Shown here in pieces: positions 52,513-61,570 of a stretch of 64,000 bases of DNA. Source of the stretch: Phenylobacterium kunshanense (GTDB lineage: Bacteria > Pseudomonadota > Alphaproteobacteria > Caulobacterales > Caulobacteraceae). The translations under genes and the position numbers were made by a program. Under the pieces are notes generated by a model. It did not search any database. It was not told the DNA's origin and saw only the letters and a list, made by a program, of their open reading frames with translations. The DNA lies in assembly GCF_003254525.1 (NCBI RefSeq), contig NZ_QFYS01000001.1, positions 62,001-126,000 of the forward strand, given 5' to 3'. Numbering within the stretch: the first letter of the stretch is position 1; each line of letters opens with the position of its first letter.

Positions 52513-55500
52513 TGCTTCTGCCTGCGTTGCCGCCAGATTTCCTCGCTGCCGGCCCCCGTGACGACCGGATCGGTGACGATCTCGTCCGGGTCGGGAGCTG
52601 CGACGCCCAGGAGGACTGGCGGGCTTGTGAGGGTCTCGGACGAGACCTGGGCTGCCGCCTCCTCGTCCGTGAGTTCGGAGCCGCCGGGGCCACTGGACGA
52701 GCTCGAAAGGCCGTCGCGCGCCGTCAGCAAGCCCACGTTCATCTGGCCGGTGACCCCCTCCTGGGGGGCCGCCAGGACCGGGGCGCAGTTGGTGGTGCCG
52801 ACGTCGCAACTGTTGAAGCGGTAGTTGGCCCCCTGAGGCCGTTCGACCGGCTGGCCATTGGTGTCGACAACCACGAAGGTGACTGAGCCGCCCGCCGTCG
52901 TGCCGGTGACGACCTGGCCGCCCTGGCCGGAGAAGGCCCCCCAGAGCTCTACGAGTCTCGGCGGATCGATGATCAGCGCGGGATTGAACTGGCCGGTGAA
53001 GAAGACGCCCACGGCCTGACCACCGCCGAGCGCGGACGTATTCTGCTGGACCACCTTGTTGTCGGCCGAGACTTCGAGCCTGCCGGTGGAGATGAAGACC
53101 CGGTTGACCTCATCGCCCACGGGCGTGACGCCGGCTGGCCTCCCGGCGGCTACATCGATGTCGGAGATCGCGGCGTTCCGCACCAGGTCGATGAACCGCT
53201 GCGACCCCATGAGGATGTCCTGGCGCGCCGCCAGGCGGACCTCGTCGAAGCTGCGTACCCCGGAATAGGCCGCCCCTGAGAACGTGGCCGCTCCGATCGC
53301 GCCGGACACCAGGACGGTGCTGGGTCGCCAACTCAGATCCGTGGCGTGGCCGATGCGGAAGATGCCGCCGCTGGCGGTGGGCGCCACCAGGCCCGCGACG
53401 GACGCCGTGTTGCCGGAACCCACCAGGAAGGCGACGTTCGGCGTGTTGGAGGGATTCACCGCCAGGTCCTGGAGCAGCAGGTCGCCGCGGGCGCCGCCCG
53501 TCGTGTCGCCGGCGTACAGTCGCAGCTGACCGGCGATGCGAAGCTGTCCGAACTCGGAATTGTCGAGGATGAACCCCGAGCCGCCAGCGGACCCGCCGAC
53601 CCGCATCGCGCCGCGGGATTCGATCTGGGCGTCGGCGGCCGTGATCGTACCACCGAGGGTCAGGTCGCCGGCGACGATGCGGATCCCGGATCCCGCCGAG
53701 GCCTGGCCGATGCTGGCGGTTCCGGCGACGTCGAGGGTCAGGTTGCGTCCGGCGGAAAGCGGCGTGGAGGATGTGAAGTTACCCAAGGAAGTAATTGAAA
53801 GATCGCGAGCAACAGGCGCGATCGATGATCCCAGAGAGAGTGTCGACCCCTGGATGATGAGGTCGCGGCCGGTTCGGTAGCTGGCCGTCGTCACGCCGCC
53901 CGAGAGCGCGCGCAGCGTCAGGTCTTCGCTCGCCGAGACGGCGCCGGCGGTCACCGTCGCGCCGGTCAGTGACACCGACCCGGCATTGGCCGTCACATCG
54001 GCGACCCGGAGCGCGCCGGCGGCCGTGATGGTGACATTCCGGGTGGCGGTCAGCGCGTTGGCGAGCGTGAAGTCACCCGTGGTGCTGCCGACCGCGAGGT
54101 CCCGTCCTGCGGTGACGCTGTCGAGCCTGACGGTGGGCGCCTTCAGGGTCGCATCGCGCGCGGCGATGACCGAAAGCGAGGCCGGCGTCTCCCGGACCAC
54201 ATCGACCACGGCGTCCTGACCCGCCCGAACCGTGACCTCCGTGGCGCCGGAAACGCCGCCGGTCCCGAGGCCGAGCCTGGCGTCGAAGTCCGTGGATTCG
54301 ACCCGCACGACGCGGCCATTGCCCGCGGCGTCTGGATTGCCCGCGAACTCGACCTGAACAGCGTCTGCGGCGCCGCCCGTGAGCGTGGCCGAGCCCAGCG
54401 ACGCCGTCCCGTGTGTGGCGATGACGAAAATGTCGTCGCCTGCGGTCGCGTTGTCGACCTGGGCGTCGCCGTTGGTGGCCAGAACGTAGAGGTCGCCCGC
54501 AGTGGCAGCGGAGCCGATCTTCACGCTTTCCGCCCTGGCGAACACGCGCGGGGCATTCACCGCGCCGATGTCCAGCGCGCCGCCGCGGAGGTTGGCGCTG
54601 ACGCCTGCGTTGATCGTGTCGATGCGGGCGGAGGCCAGCTCGATGGTCACGTTCTGCGGGGCCGACAGGCTGATGGCCCCGGTCACCGACGAGACCCCGT
54701 CGCCGATCGTGATGTCGCGGCCCGAGGTGACGGTCAGCCGCGTCGGCGCGGTGATGGCGTCGATCTGGACGTCGGTCCTGCCGGTGATGCTGCCCTCGCG
54801 CATCACGCCCACGCCGGCCAGGCGGACGGCGCCCTCGGTGGACCTGACGGTCAGGGCGCCGTTGGCGATCAGGCTATTGGCCTCGATCTCGGGCCCCTGG
54901 ACCGACACGTCGCGGCTGGCGACGATCCGGCCAAGTTCGATGCCGGCCGTCGCCCGGATGTTCGCATCCCGGCCGGTGGTGATGGCGGAGATGGCGGTCG
55001 GGTCGAAGAGGGCGGAGACGAGGGCCCGGTCGAGGACGACGGACTCCAGCGGGGCGAAACCGCCATTCAGGAAGCCGTTGCCGTTGCCGTTTCCGTCACC
55101 GTTGTCGGTGGTCTCGTCGCACTGGCCCAACAGGCCGCAGGGATCGGCTTCCTCGGCAAGCGACCTCGGGTCCTTCAATTCTTCGATAGGCCGAACCCAG
55201 GGCCGACCGAAGGTCCGGCCGACGTTCTGGATCTGGAGATCCCGCGAAGCCGAGGCCTTGTTGAGATAGATGTCCGTGGAGGCGGCCCCGGCCAGCGAGG
55301 GCGCCGCGGTGCGGCTGGCGATCCCCGCGCCCCCGGACAGCACAATGTCGCCCCCGTCGGCCCTTGCGGCCTGGGCGGTGACCATGCCCTCGAGGTTGAT
55401 CACGGCGCTGCCGATCGCCGACTTCGAGACGGCGGCGAGGAAGACCGAGTTCGCCCGCGTGTCGCCGCCAAGGTCGATGGCGACGGCGCCGTCAGCGCCG

Positions 55501-56255
55501 TCGCTGACGTTCGGGACTATGAAGTCCACGAGGTCGAAGTCGCCGGCGGCGCCGGGCTCCAGCCGGATCTGGAAATTCTTGGCCGAACCGTAGAGGACGC
55601 TGCCCTCCGTGGCGCTGACCACGGCGTTGGCGCGGGTCGAGACGGTCGGGGCCATCAGGGCCACCATCCCACCGTGAGCGGTCAACCGGGCGTTCGACAG
55701 GACGAACACGCGCGCATTTGGAAGCGCATCGCCGCCGTTGAACGAAAAGAGGTTGTTCGACGGATTGAGGAAGCTGCCCGTGTCCGGCGTGCCGATGGCG
55801 GCGAGCAGGCCGCCGGCGTCGACCTGAACGCCCTTGCCGAAGATGATGCTGTTCTGGGACGTGAACCAGATATTGCCGCCGTAGGCGCCGCCTACGCGCC
55901 CCTCGATGATCCCCTCGATCCGGGACGGCTGCAGGCCGGTGATCCGATTGAGCACGATCCAGTTGCGGGCGCCGAAGTTGAAGCTGACGGTCTCGTCGGG
56001 CGTGACGTCGAAGGTGGTCCAGCTCAGCACCGTCCGCGGCGCGTTGAGCGTGACGTTCATCCGGGTGTCGACGGTGGTGATGGTGGGCGCGCCGCCCCCG
56101 GCGCTGACCTCCGGAATGCCGCCGGTGGGCAGGGCGACAGCGGTGACCGGGGCCAGCCAGCTCAGACCACACAGGGCTCCGCAAAGGGCCGTCCGTGCGA
56201 AGAGACGGAGGCGGCGGCCGTCATCCCGTTGATGGGGAAGGTCGAGGGGCGGCAT
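52509..56255 (-). CDS. Two-partner secretion exoprotein (TpsA, filamentous haemagglutinin-like)
   Basis: A 1248-aa exported protein of the TpsA class. An N-terminal signal sequence with an extended basic start (about residues 1-42) precedes a TPS secretion domain (about 45-290; LPTGGIPEVSAGGGAPTITT, VLSWTTFDVTPDETVSFNFG, VLNRITGLQPSRIEGIIEG). The usual NPNG-type motif is altered to TSQNSIIFGKG. The rest is a long stretch of about 20-residue beta-helix repeats (VTVRAGQDAVVDVV, LSVIAARDATLKAP, LAVGSTTGDFTLANA ...), ending in an Asp/Glu-rich, Pro-containing tail. The start at 56255 has GGAGG 8 bases upstream. It lies 17 bases after tpsB, the usual TpsB-TpsA pair, and its stop overlaps the CHAT start. 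Probably a surface adhesin. Confidence 0.88.
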   Translation of the reverse strand: MPPLDLPHQRDDGRRLRLFARTALCGALCGLSWLAPVTAVALPTGGIPEVSAGGGAPTITTVDTRMNVTLNAPRTVLSWTTFDVTPDETVSFNFGARNWIVLNRITGLQPSRIEGIIEGRVGGAYGGNIWFTSQNSIIFGKGVQVDAGGLLAAIGTPDTGSFLNPSNNLFSFNGGDALPNARVFVLSNARLTAHGGMVALMAPTVSTRANAVVSATEGSVLYGSAKNFQIRLEPGAAGDFDLVDFIVPNVSDGADGAVAIDLGGDTRANSVFLAAVSKSAIGSAVINLEGMVTAQAARADGGDIVLSGGAGIASRTAAPSLAGAASTDIYLNKASASRDLQIQNVGRTFGRPWVRPIEELKDPRSLAEEADPCGLLGQCDETTDNGDGNGNGNGFLNGGFAPLESVVLDRALVSALFDPTAISAITTGRDANIRATAGIELGRIVASRDVSVQGPEIEANSLIANGALTVRSTEGAVRLAGVGVMREGSITGRTDVQIDAITAPTRLTVTSGRDITIGDGVSSVTGAISLSAPQNVTIELASARIDTINAGVSANLRGGALDIGAVNAPRVFARAESVKIGSAATAGDLYVLATNGDAQVDNATAGDDIFVIATHGTASLGSATLTGGAADAVQVEFAGNPDAAGNGRVVRVESTDFDARLGLGTGGVSGATEVTVRAGQDAVVDVVRETPASLSVIAARDATLKAPTVRLDSVTAGRDLAVGSTTGDFTLANALTATRNVTITAAGALRVADVTANAGSVSLTGATVTAGAVSASEDLTLRALSGGVTTASYRTGRDLIIQGSTLSLGSSIAPVARDLSITSLGNFTSSTPLSAGRNLTLDVAGTASIGQASAGSGIRIVAGDLTLGGTITAADAQIESRGAMRVGGSAGGSGFILDNSEFGQLRIAGQLRLYAGDTTGGARGDLLLQDLAVNPSNTPNVAFLVGSGNTASVAGLVAPTASGGIFRIGHATDLSWRPSTVLVSGAIGAATFSGAAYSGVRSFDEVRLAARQDILMGSQRFIDLVRNAAISDIDVAAGRPAGVTPVGDEVNRVFISTGRLEVSADNKVVQQNTSALGGGQAVGVFFTGQFNPALIIDPPRLVELWGAFSGQGGQVVTGTTAGGSVTFVVVDTNGQPVERPQGANYRFNSCDVGTTNCAPVLAAPQEGVTGQMNVGLLTARDGLSSSSSGPGGSELTDEEAAAQVSSETLTSPPVLLGVAAPDPDEIVTDPVVTGAGSEEIWRQRRQKQ

Positions 56256-56272
56256 GGGGCGTTCCTCCCGCG

Positions 56273-58000
56273 TCACAGCAGGCTCGCCGTGAGCTGGATC
56301 AGTACGCGATCACCTGGACGGCGACCGCCGGTGCGCGTTGCATCGATCGGGTGGGCGTAGGTCACTTCGAGGTTCGCGCGGTTGAAAAGGCGGAAAACGA
56401 CCCCGGCGCCGACCGACTTGAGCGTGCGGTCCTTCTGCACGCCGGAGGCAAGGGCGTTGTTGCTGGCGACGTAGCCGGCGTCGAAGAAACCATACGGAGC
56501 GGCGACCACCTTGGGATGCAACTGCATCGGGCCGTAGCGGAGCTCGAACGCCGCCGAGACGCCCTTGTCGCCAAGCAGCGCGGCGGGATCATAGCCCCGA
56601 CCGACCGTCAGGCCGCCCAGCGATATCTGTTCGTAGGGAAGGAGCGAACTTCCGGAATACTGGGCCTGGCCGCGGAGCATTCCGGTCAGGCGCTCGGTGA
56701 TGGCGATGTCGGCGCCGCCCTGGGCGCGAAGCAGCCAGGCGTCTGGATTTCCAAGCGCCCGGGTCAGGTCCGTGTCGCCCTTCTCACTGCCGCCGAGGAT
56801 GGACAGTCCCTTGCGGACCCCCAGGGAACCACTGAACAGCACGGGGCGCGCCGCCCATTCGGTGCGGTAGTCGCCGTCCGCGCGGGCATAGGCGACCCGG
56901 AGTTCGTCGTGCGAAGGAGGCCCACCGCCCGCGCGGGTCTTCTGGTCGATCACGTCGAGGCCGCCAGCCAGGGTGAGGTTCTGGGCGCGTGACCGCACCA
57001 GGGGATAGGCCGTCTCAAGGTTGGCGACCAGCGACCTGCTCGTCAGGTCAATCGGCTTGAGGAAATCCCCCGGTCGGCTCTCGCCGTAGGTCAGCGAGCC
57101 GCGGCCGACCAGTCCTTCGCCGCCGAACCGCGCGGTCTCGCTGAGCTGGAGGAGCCACTGCTCGTTTGAGTCCAGGGTGTGGAAGGCGGTCAGGGAGGTG
57201 CTCTCCCCGAACCGTGTCAGGCCGGCGATCTCGCCGCGGACCAGCCCGCCCCAGCGGCCGACCTGCTTGGAACCGGTGTTCTGGATATTGGCGAAGACCT
57301 CGGGACCTTCCGGCGTCACCGTGAGGTCGATATCGACCGCGCCGCGCTCCGGGCTCGTCGACGGGCGGACCGCCGCCCGGACACGGACGCCGGGCACGTC
57401 GGAGGCGAGCAGCAGGTAGCGCTGGGCGCGCGCCATATCGAAGGGCTTCATGCCGCGCAGCTTCTCGGCATATCGCTCGATGACCGCCTGCGTTTCGCCC
57501 ACGTCGCCCCGGACGCGGACGTTGACCACGTGCGCCTCGATCACCTCCAGGACCAGGGCGCCGCCGGCGATGCGCTGTTCGGGAATTTCCACACGGGCCA
57601 GCACGCCCGACTCGAACATGACTCTCGCCGCGCGGTCGCGGATCGCGCAGATGACGGAAACCGGCTGCGGCGTGCCGATGAATTCGCTGTACGCGCCGCG
57701 CAGCGCCTCGGGTCCGACGGCGGTGACGCCCTTGAAGGTCACACTGTTGAGCGTGACCTGCAGATCGGAAGACTCGAGCGGGCAGGGACCGGGAGGCTCG
57801 GGCGAGAAGGCTCCAGCGTCCGCCCGACGCGGCGGGGGACGCGTGACTCGCGTGTTGGGATCCAGCTCCGCGGCGGTCGCGCCCGGGGCGGGCTGGGCCC
57901 AGGCCTCGGCGGTCGGGGTCAGCGCGGTGGTTGCGAGGACGAGCAAAGCGAAGCGTGGCCATAGGCCAACGCCTTGCGCGCCCCTGAGACGCCCAACCAT
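56273..58000 (-). CDS. TpsB outer-membrane transporter (ShlB/FhaC type)
   Basis: A 575-aa Omp85-superfamily transporter that exports the neighbouring TpsA across the outer membrane. It has a signal peptide (up to AQPAPGA), a Pro-rich linker, and POTRA domains (about 75-230; VTLNSVTFKGVTAVGPEALR, VIEAHVVNVRVRGDVGETQ, LLLASDVPGVRVRAAV). The beta-barrel spans about 235-575 with the VGRGYDP signature of this family (here about residue 470) and a barrel-like C-terminus ending in Leu-Leu. The ATG is at 58000 with a G-rich sequence 9 bases upstream. It is first in the leftward unit tpsB-tpsA-CHAT-GT4 and divergent from the cytochrome genes. Confidence 0.92.
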   Translation of the reverse strand: MVGRLRGAQGVGLWPRFALLVLATTALTPTAEAWAQPAPGATAAELDPNTRVTRPPPRRADAGAFSPEPPGPCPLESSDLQVTLNSVTFKGVTAVGPEALRGAYSEFIGTPQPVSVICAIRDRAARVMFESGVLARVEIPEQRIAGGALVLEVIEAHVVNVRVRGDVGETQAVIERYAEKLRGMKPFDMARAQRYLLLASDVPGVRVRAAVRPSTSPERGAVDIDLTVTPEGPEVFANIQNTGSKQVGRWGGLVRGEIAGLTRFGESTSLTAFHTLDSNEQWLLQLSETARFGGEGLVGRGSLTYGESRPGDFLKPIDLTSRSLVANLETAYPLVRSRAQNLTLAGGLDVIDQKTRAGGGPPSHDELRVAYARADGDYRTEWAARPVLFSGSLGVRKGLSILGGSEKGDTDLTRALGNPDAWLLRAQGGADIAITERLTGMLRGQAQYSGSSLLPYEQISLGGLTVGRGYDPAALLGDKGVSAAFELRYGPMQLHPKVVAAPYGFFDAGYVASNNALASGVQKDRTLKSVGAGVVFRLFNRANLEVTYAHPIDATRTGGRRPGDRVLIQLTASLL

Positions 58001-58049
58001 GAAAATCTACCCCCCAAACCCTAGCCGCCGACTACTACTCTCCGAGAAA

Positions 58050-58064
58050 CCCCTTGTTAAGGGG
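58050..58064. promoter_or_regulatory. Palindrome in the tpsB/cytochrome divergent region
   Basis: CCCCTT, spacer GTT, AAGGGG, perfect 6-bp arms. It sits 50 bases from the tpsB start and 134 from the cytochrome start, within the 197-bp gap that must hold both promoters. Probable operator, unknown regulator. Confidence 0.45.
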
Positions 58065-58197
58065 GAGACTCTCACTAGGCGAACATCGCTCGTGGAACGA
58101 GGCTTTCGCGTTCGATTAGCTGCGCCACCGCCTTATTCGGGCTACCGAAGCAGCCCCGGGGCGGCTAAGAGTACGGTGAGTGCGCCGGGGAGGGACC

Positions 58198-59622
58198 ATG
58201 GGGGGAGCACGAGCGTCGCGAGTCGTCGGCGCGCTTTGCATCGCCGCGGCGACCGTCGTCGGCGCGATTGTTCTTGGCGGCGGCAAGGCTGCGACGGCCG
58301 CCACCGAGACGGCTCCGCCGCCGGGCGTGCACCTTGGCGTGGCGTCGTGCGCCGGCTCGACGTGCCACAGCCGGCAAGTCGATTCCGGCGTGAACATCCG
58401 TCAGAACGAACTCATCACTTGGCAGGATCCAGGGGTGGCCGGCGCGCACAGTCGCGCCTGGACGGTCCTGCGGACCACGCGCTCTCAGGCGATCGCCCGC
58501 AAACTCGGCATCGGCGACCCGGCCAGCGCCAAGGAATGCATCGAGTGTCACTCCGACACGGTGGCCGCGAGCGCGGGGAAGCATCAGATCAGCGACGGGG
58601 TCGGCTGTGAGTCGTGCCACGGCGGATCGAGCGGCTGGCTCGACAGCCACCGCACCGTCGCCGGTGGTCGCCGCGACGTTCCGGCCGGGACCAGCCAGGC
58701 GGTGGCCGCTCACCAGGCCAACCTGGAGCGCGGTCTGAAGCGGCTGGAAGACCCCAAGGTCCGGGCCGACGTCTGCCTCGACTGCCACTACGGGTCTTCG
58801 CGCCGCTATCAGTTCGTCACCCACGACATCATGGCCGCGGGCCATCCTCGCGTGGCGTTCGAGCTGGACCTGTTCTCCAGCCTGCAGAAACATTGGGACG
58901 TCGACCGCGACTACGTCGCCCGAAAGGTCTACGCCGACGGCGCCAAGACCTGGGCCGTGGGTCAGGCGATGGCGGTGAAACGCGCCGCAAGCCTCTACGC
59001 CAGCGGCGCCCGCAACATGGGCGCGTTCCCGGAGCTCTACTTCTTCGACTGTCATGCCTGCCACCGGGAGATCTCGGACGACCCGAGCGCGAGGCCGAAG
59101 TGGGAGGTGAACCCCGGCCGCTTCCGCACAGCCGGGCAGCCCCCCTTCAACGACGAGAACATGATCATGGTCTCGGCGGCGGCGAAGGTTCTGGCGCCGG
59201 GGCTCGCGGCCCGGTTCGACGCAGAGACCAAGGCTTTCCATGACGCCACCACCCGGAGCGGACAGGATTCGCGCCAGGCAGCCGCCCGCCTTGCCGCGAC
59301 GGCCGATCAGCTCGCCAACGTCTTCGCCGCGCGCGGGGAGGTGAGCCCTGGGCAGGCCCACGCCATTCTCGACGCCGTGCTCGCCGGCGAGATCACCCGC
59401 CGTTACACCGACTACGCCGGCAGCGCCCAGGCGGTGATGGCTGCGGAAACCCTCGTCAATCACCTGGTGGCGCGTGGCGCCGACCGGGGCGTGGTCGACC
59501 GTGCGATCCGGCCCAGCCTGAACGCCGCCTACGCCCAGGTTCGCGAGCCGAACAGCTATCGACCCGAGGCTTTCCGGGCGTCGTTGACCCGGGTCGCCCA
59601 GGCGGCAAGGTCCCTGAGATGA
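58198..59622 (+). CDS. Five-haem c-type cytochrome (c554-like family)
   Basis: A 474-aa exported cytochrome with an N-terminal hydrophobic signal/anchor (about residues 9-35). Haem sites: an unusual C-x4-C-H at 51-57 (CAGSTCH), then CIECH (114-118), CESCH (137-141), CLDCH (193-197) and CHACH (285-289). Conserved histidines such as the one in MAAGHPRVAFELD (about 213-225) are likely axial ligands. This fits the cytochrome c554-like group of electron carriers, and it would act in the periplasm. The start at 58198 has GGGAGGGACC before it; a GTG at 58180 is possible. The stop overlaps the next ATG (ATGA), so it is coupled to the lipoprotein gene. Physiological partner unknown. Confidence 0.85.
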   Translation: MGGARASRVVGALCIAAATVVGAIVLGGGKAATAATETAPPPGVHLGVASCAGSTCHSRQVDSGVNIRQNELITWQDPGVAGAHSRAWTVLRTTRSQAIARKLGIGDPASAKECIECHSDTVAASAGKHQISDGVGCESCHGGSSGWLDSHRTVAGGRRDVPAGTSQAVAAHQANLERGLKRLEDPKVRADVCLDCHYGSSRRYQFVTHDIMAAGHPRVAFELDLFSSLQKHWDVDRDYVARKVYADGAKTWAVGQAMAVKRAASLYASGARNMGAFPELYFFDCHACHREISDDPSARPKWEVNPGRFRTAGQPPFNDENMIMVSAAAKVLAPGLAARFDAETKAFHDATTRSGQDSRQAAARLAATADQLANVFAARGEVSPGQAHAILDAVLAGEITRRYTDYAGSAQAVMAAETLVNHLVARGADRGVVDRAIRPSLNAAYAQVREPNSYRPEAFRASLTRVAQAARSLR

Positions 59623-61568
59623 AGTTCGCGTCGCGTCTGGCCCTGTTCGGGGCCGCTCTGTCCCTCGCCGCGTGCGGCGGCGGCGGTGGAGGGGGTGGCG
59701 GGACGAGCACGCCCCCGCCGCCGAACCCGGGGCCCTCCGCGCCGCTCTATCCGCTGCCAGGCGCGGAATCCCTCAGCGCGGCCGACGTCCAGAAGGTTCT
59801 GGCCCAGGCCATCGCCGAGGCGCGCGCCCGCAATCTGCCGGCCGTGATCGCGGTGACCGACCGCGTCGGCAACGTGCTGGCGGTCTATTCCATGACCGGC
59901 GCCCGGACGACCGCGCGCGTGCCGCCGAGCCGCTCGGGCCAGAATTTCGACGTCCAGAACCTGGAAGTGCCGGCGGCGGCGGCGGCGATCGCCAAGGCCA
60001 TCACCGGCGCCTACCTTTCGTCGGGGGGCAACGCCTTCTCGACGCGCACGGCCAGCCAGATCGTGCAGGAGCACTTTCCGCCAGCCCCGTCGACGGTGGG
60101 TCTGGAGAGCGGCCCGCTGTTCGGCGTGCAGTTCTCGTCGCTGCCCTGCTCGGACGTGACGACGCGCGTCGGCGCCACGGCGACCGGCCCGCGACGCTCG
60201 CCGCTTGGTCTTTCGGCCGACCCGGGCGGCTTCCCGCTCTACAAGAACGGGGTGCTGGTGGGGGGTGTCGGCGTGATCGCCGATGGCGTCTATGGCCTCG
60301 ACACTAACATCCTCGACGTGGATGACGACGCGGATGAGGCCATCGCCTTCGCGGCCCAGACCGGTTTCGATGCGCCCACCGAGATCCGCGCGGAGCGGGT
60401 CGCCGTGGACGGGACCACGTTGCGCTTCAGCGACGCGACAGCGGCGTCATTGCGCGCCGCGCCGGCCAATGCCCCGGCGTTCGCCAGCCTGCCGGCGGGT
60501 ACAGGCGCCTTCACGCCAGTCACGGGCTACTACGCCGGCGGCGGCGCCCAGTCTGGCCTGGCCTATGGCACGGAGGCCTCGGGCCTGCGGCTGGCGACGG
60601 CCGCGGAATTCTCGAACACCAGCGCCATGGTCCTGACCAACGGCTCGGGCCAGAACCGCTTCCCCATCCGGGCTGGCACCGACGCGGCCGATGGGCACAC
60701 GCCGCTGAGCGAGGCCGAGGTTCGGGCGATCCTCGAGGAAGCCTTCACGGTGATGAGCCGGGCCCGGGCCCAGATCCGCCGCCCGCTGGACAGCCGTGCG
60801 CAGGTGTCGATCACGGTCGTCGACAGTCGGGGCCAGATCCTGGGCATCGTGCGCTCGCCTGACGCCCCGGTGTTCGGCATCGACGTTTCCGCCCAGAAAG
60901 CCCGCTCGGCGACCTTCTTCTCCGGGACCTTCGCCGCGGCCGAGCTCGCGGCCGATCCCAGCGCGGACGTCCGCGGCTTCGTTCAGAAGGCCCGGGACTT
61001 CTTCGGCGATCCCGCTGCATTGACGGGCAAGACGGCCTTTGGCGCGCGCACCATCGGCAACCTTTCGCGGCCCTACTTCCCCGACGGGGAGGTGACGCGC
61101 CCGAACGGCCCGTTCTCGCGGCCGATCGGCCAGTGGAGCCCGTTCTCGACCGGACTGCAGTCTGCGCTGGTGCTTGGCGCCCTCGGCCAGCACCTGGCCT
61201 TCGTGACCGGCGCGAGTGCGACCGACACGCCGCAGCGCTGCACCGCGCTCCCCGAGGTGGCGCCGGGGCAGAACAGGCTCCAGAACGGCATCCAGATCTT
61301 CCCGGGCGGCGTGCCGATCTATCGTGGCGGCAGGCTGGTGGGCGGGATCGGCGTCTCCGGCGACGGCATCGACCAGGACGACATGGTCGCCTTCCTGGGA
61401 CTCTACAATGGCGGCAATCGGGTGCAGACGCTGTCGAACGCCGCGACGGCGATGCGCGCCGACCAGCTGGTGGTCGGACCGGCGCCCGCCGTGCGCCTGC
61501 GCTACGTCGGCTGCCCGTTCGCGCCGTTCCTCGACACGAGCGAACAGAACGTGTGTCAGGGGAAATAG
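59619..61568 (+). CDS. Lipoprotein with two GlcG/HbpS-like domains
   Basis: A 649-aa lipoprotein: signal MKFASRLALFGAALSLAACG (lipobox LAAC, Cys19), then a run of nine Gly and a Pro-rich spacer that projects it from the membrane. Two copies of a HbpS/GlcG-like domain follow: the first has GGFPLYKNGVLVGGVGVIAD near residue 203, the second GGVPIYRGGRLVGGIGVSGD near 562. Domains of this family bind haem or related cofactors or are involved in haem degradation; catalytic or haem ligands cannot be fixed by eye. The ATG overlaps the cytochrome stop (ATGA) and the stop lies 2 bases before the barrel gene. It is likely a periplasmic or outer-membrane component of the electron conduit. Confidence 0.82.
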   Translation: MKFASRLALFGAALSLAACGGGGGGGGGTSTPPPPNPGPSAPLYPLPGAESLSAADVQKVLAQAIAEARARNLPAVIAVTDRVGNVLAVYSMTGARTTARVPPSRSGQNFDVQNLEVPAAAAAIAKAITGAYLSSGGNAFSTRTASQIVQEHFPPAPSTVGLESGPLFGVQFSSLPCSDVTTRVGATATGPRRSPLGLSADPGGFPLYKNGVLVGGVGVIADGVYGLDTNILDVDDDADEAIAFAAQTGFDAPTEIRAERVAVDGTTLRFSDATAASLRAAPANAPAFASLPAGTGAFTPVTGYYAGGGAQSGLAYGTEASGLRLATAAEFSNTSAMVLTNGSGQNRFPIRAGTDAADGHTPLSEAEVRAILEEAFTVMSRARAQIRRPLDSRAQVSITVVDSRGQILGIVRSPDAPVFGIDVSAQKARSATFFSGTFAAAELAADPSADVRGFVQKARDFFGDPAALTGKTAFGARTIGNLSRPYFPDGEVTRPNGPFSRPIGQWSPFSTGLQSALVLGALGQHLAFVTGASATDTPQRCTALPEVAPGQNRLQNGIQIFPGGVPIYRGGRLVGGIGVSGDGIDQDDMVAFLGLYNGGNRVQTLSNAATAMRADQLVVGPAPAVRLRYVGCPFAPFLDTSEQNVCQGK

Positions 61569-61570
61569 GC

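Noticed and set aside
54411..56360. Rightward open frame opposite the TpsA gene
   Set aside because: Gly/Asp/Arg-biased translation without domain pattern; the leftward frame has the TPS domain, repeats and a good ribosome site.
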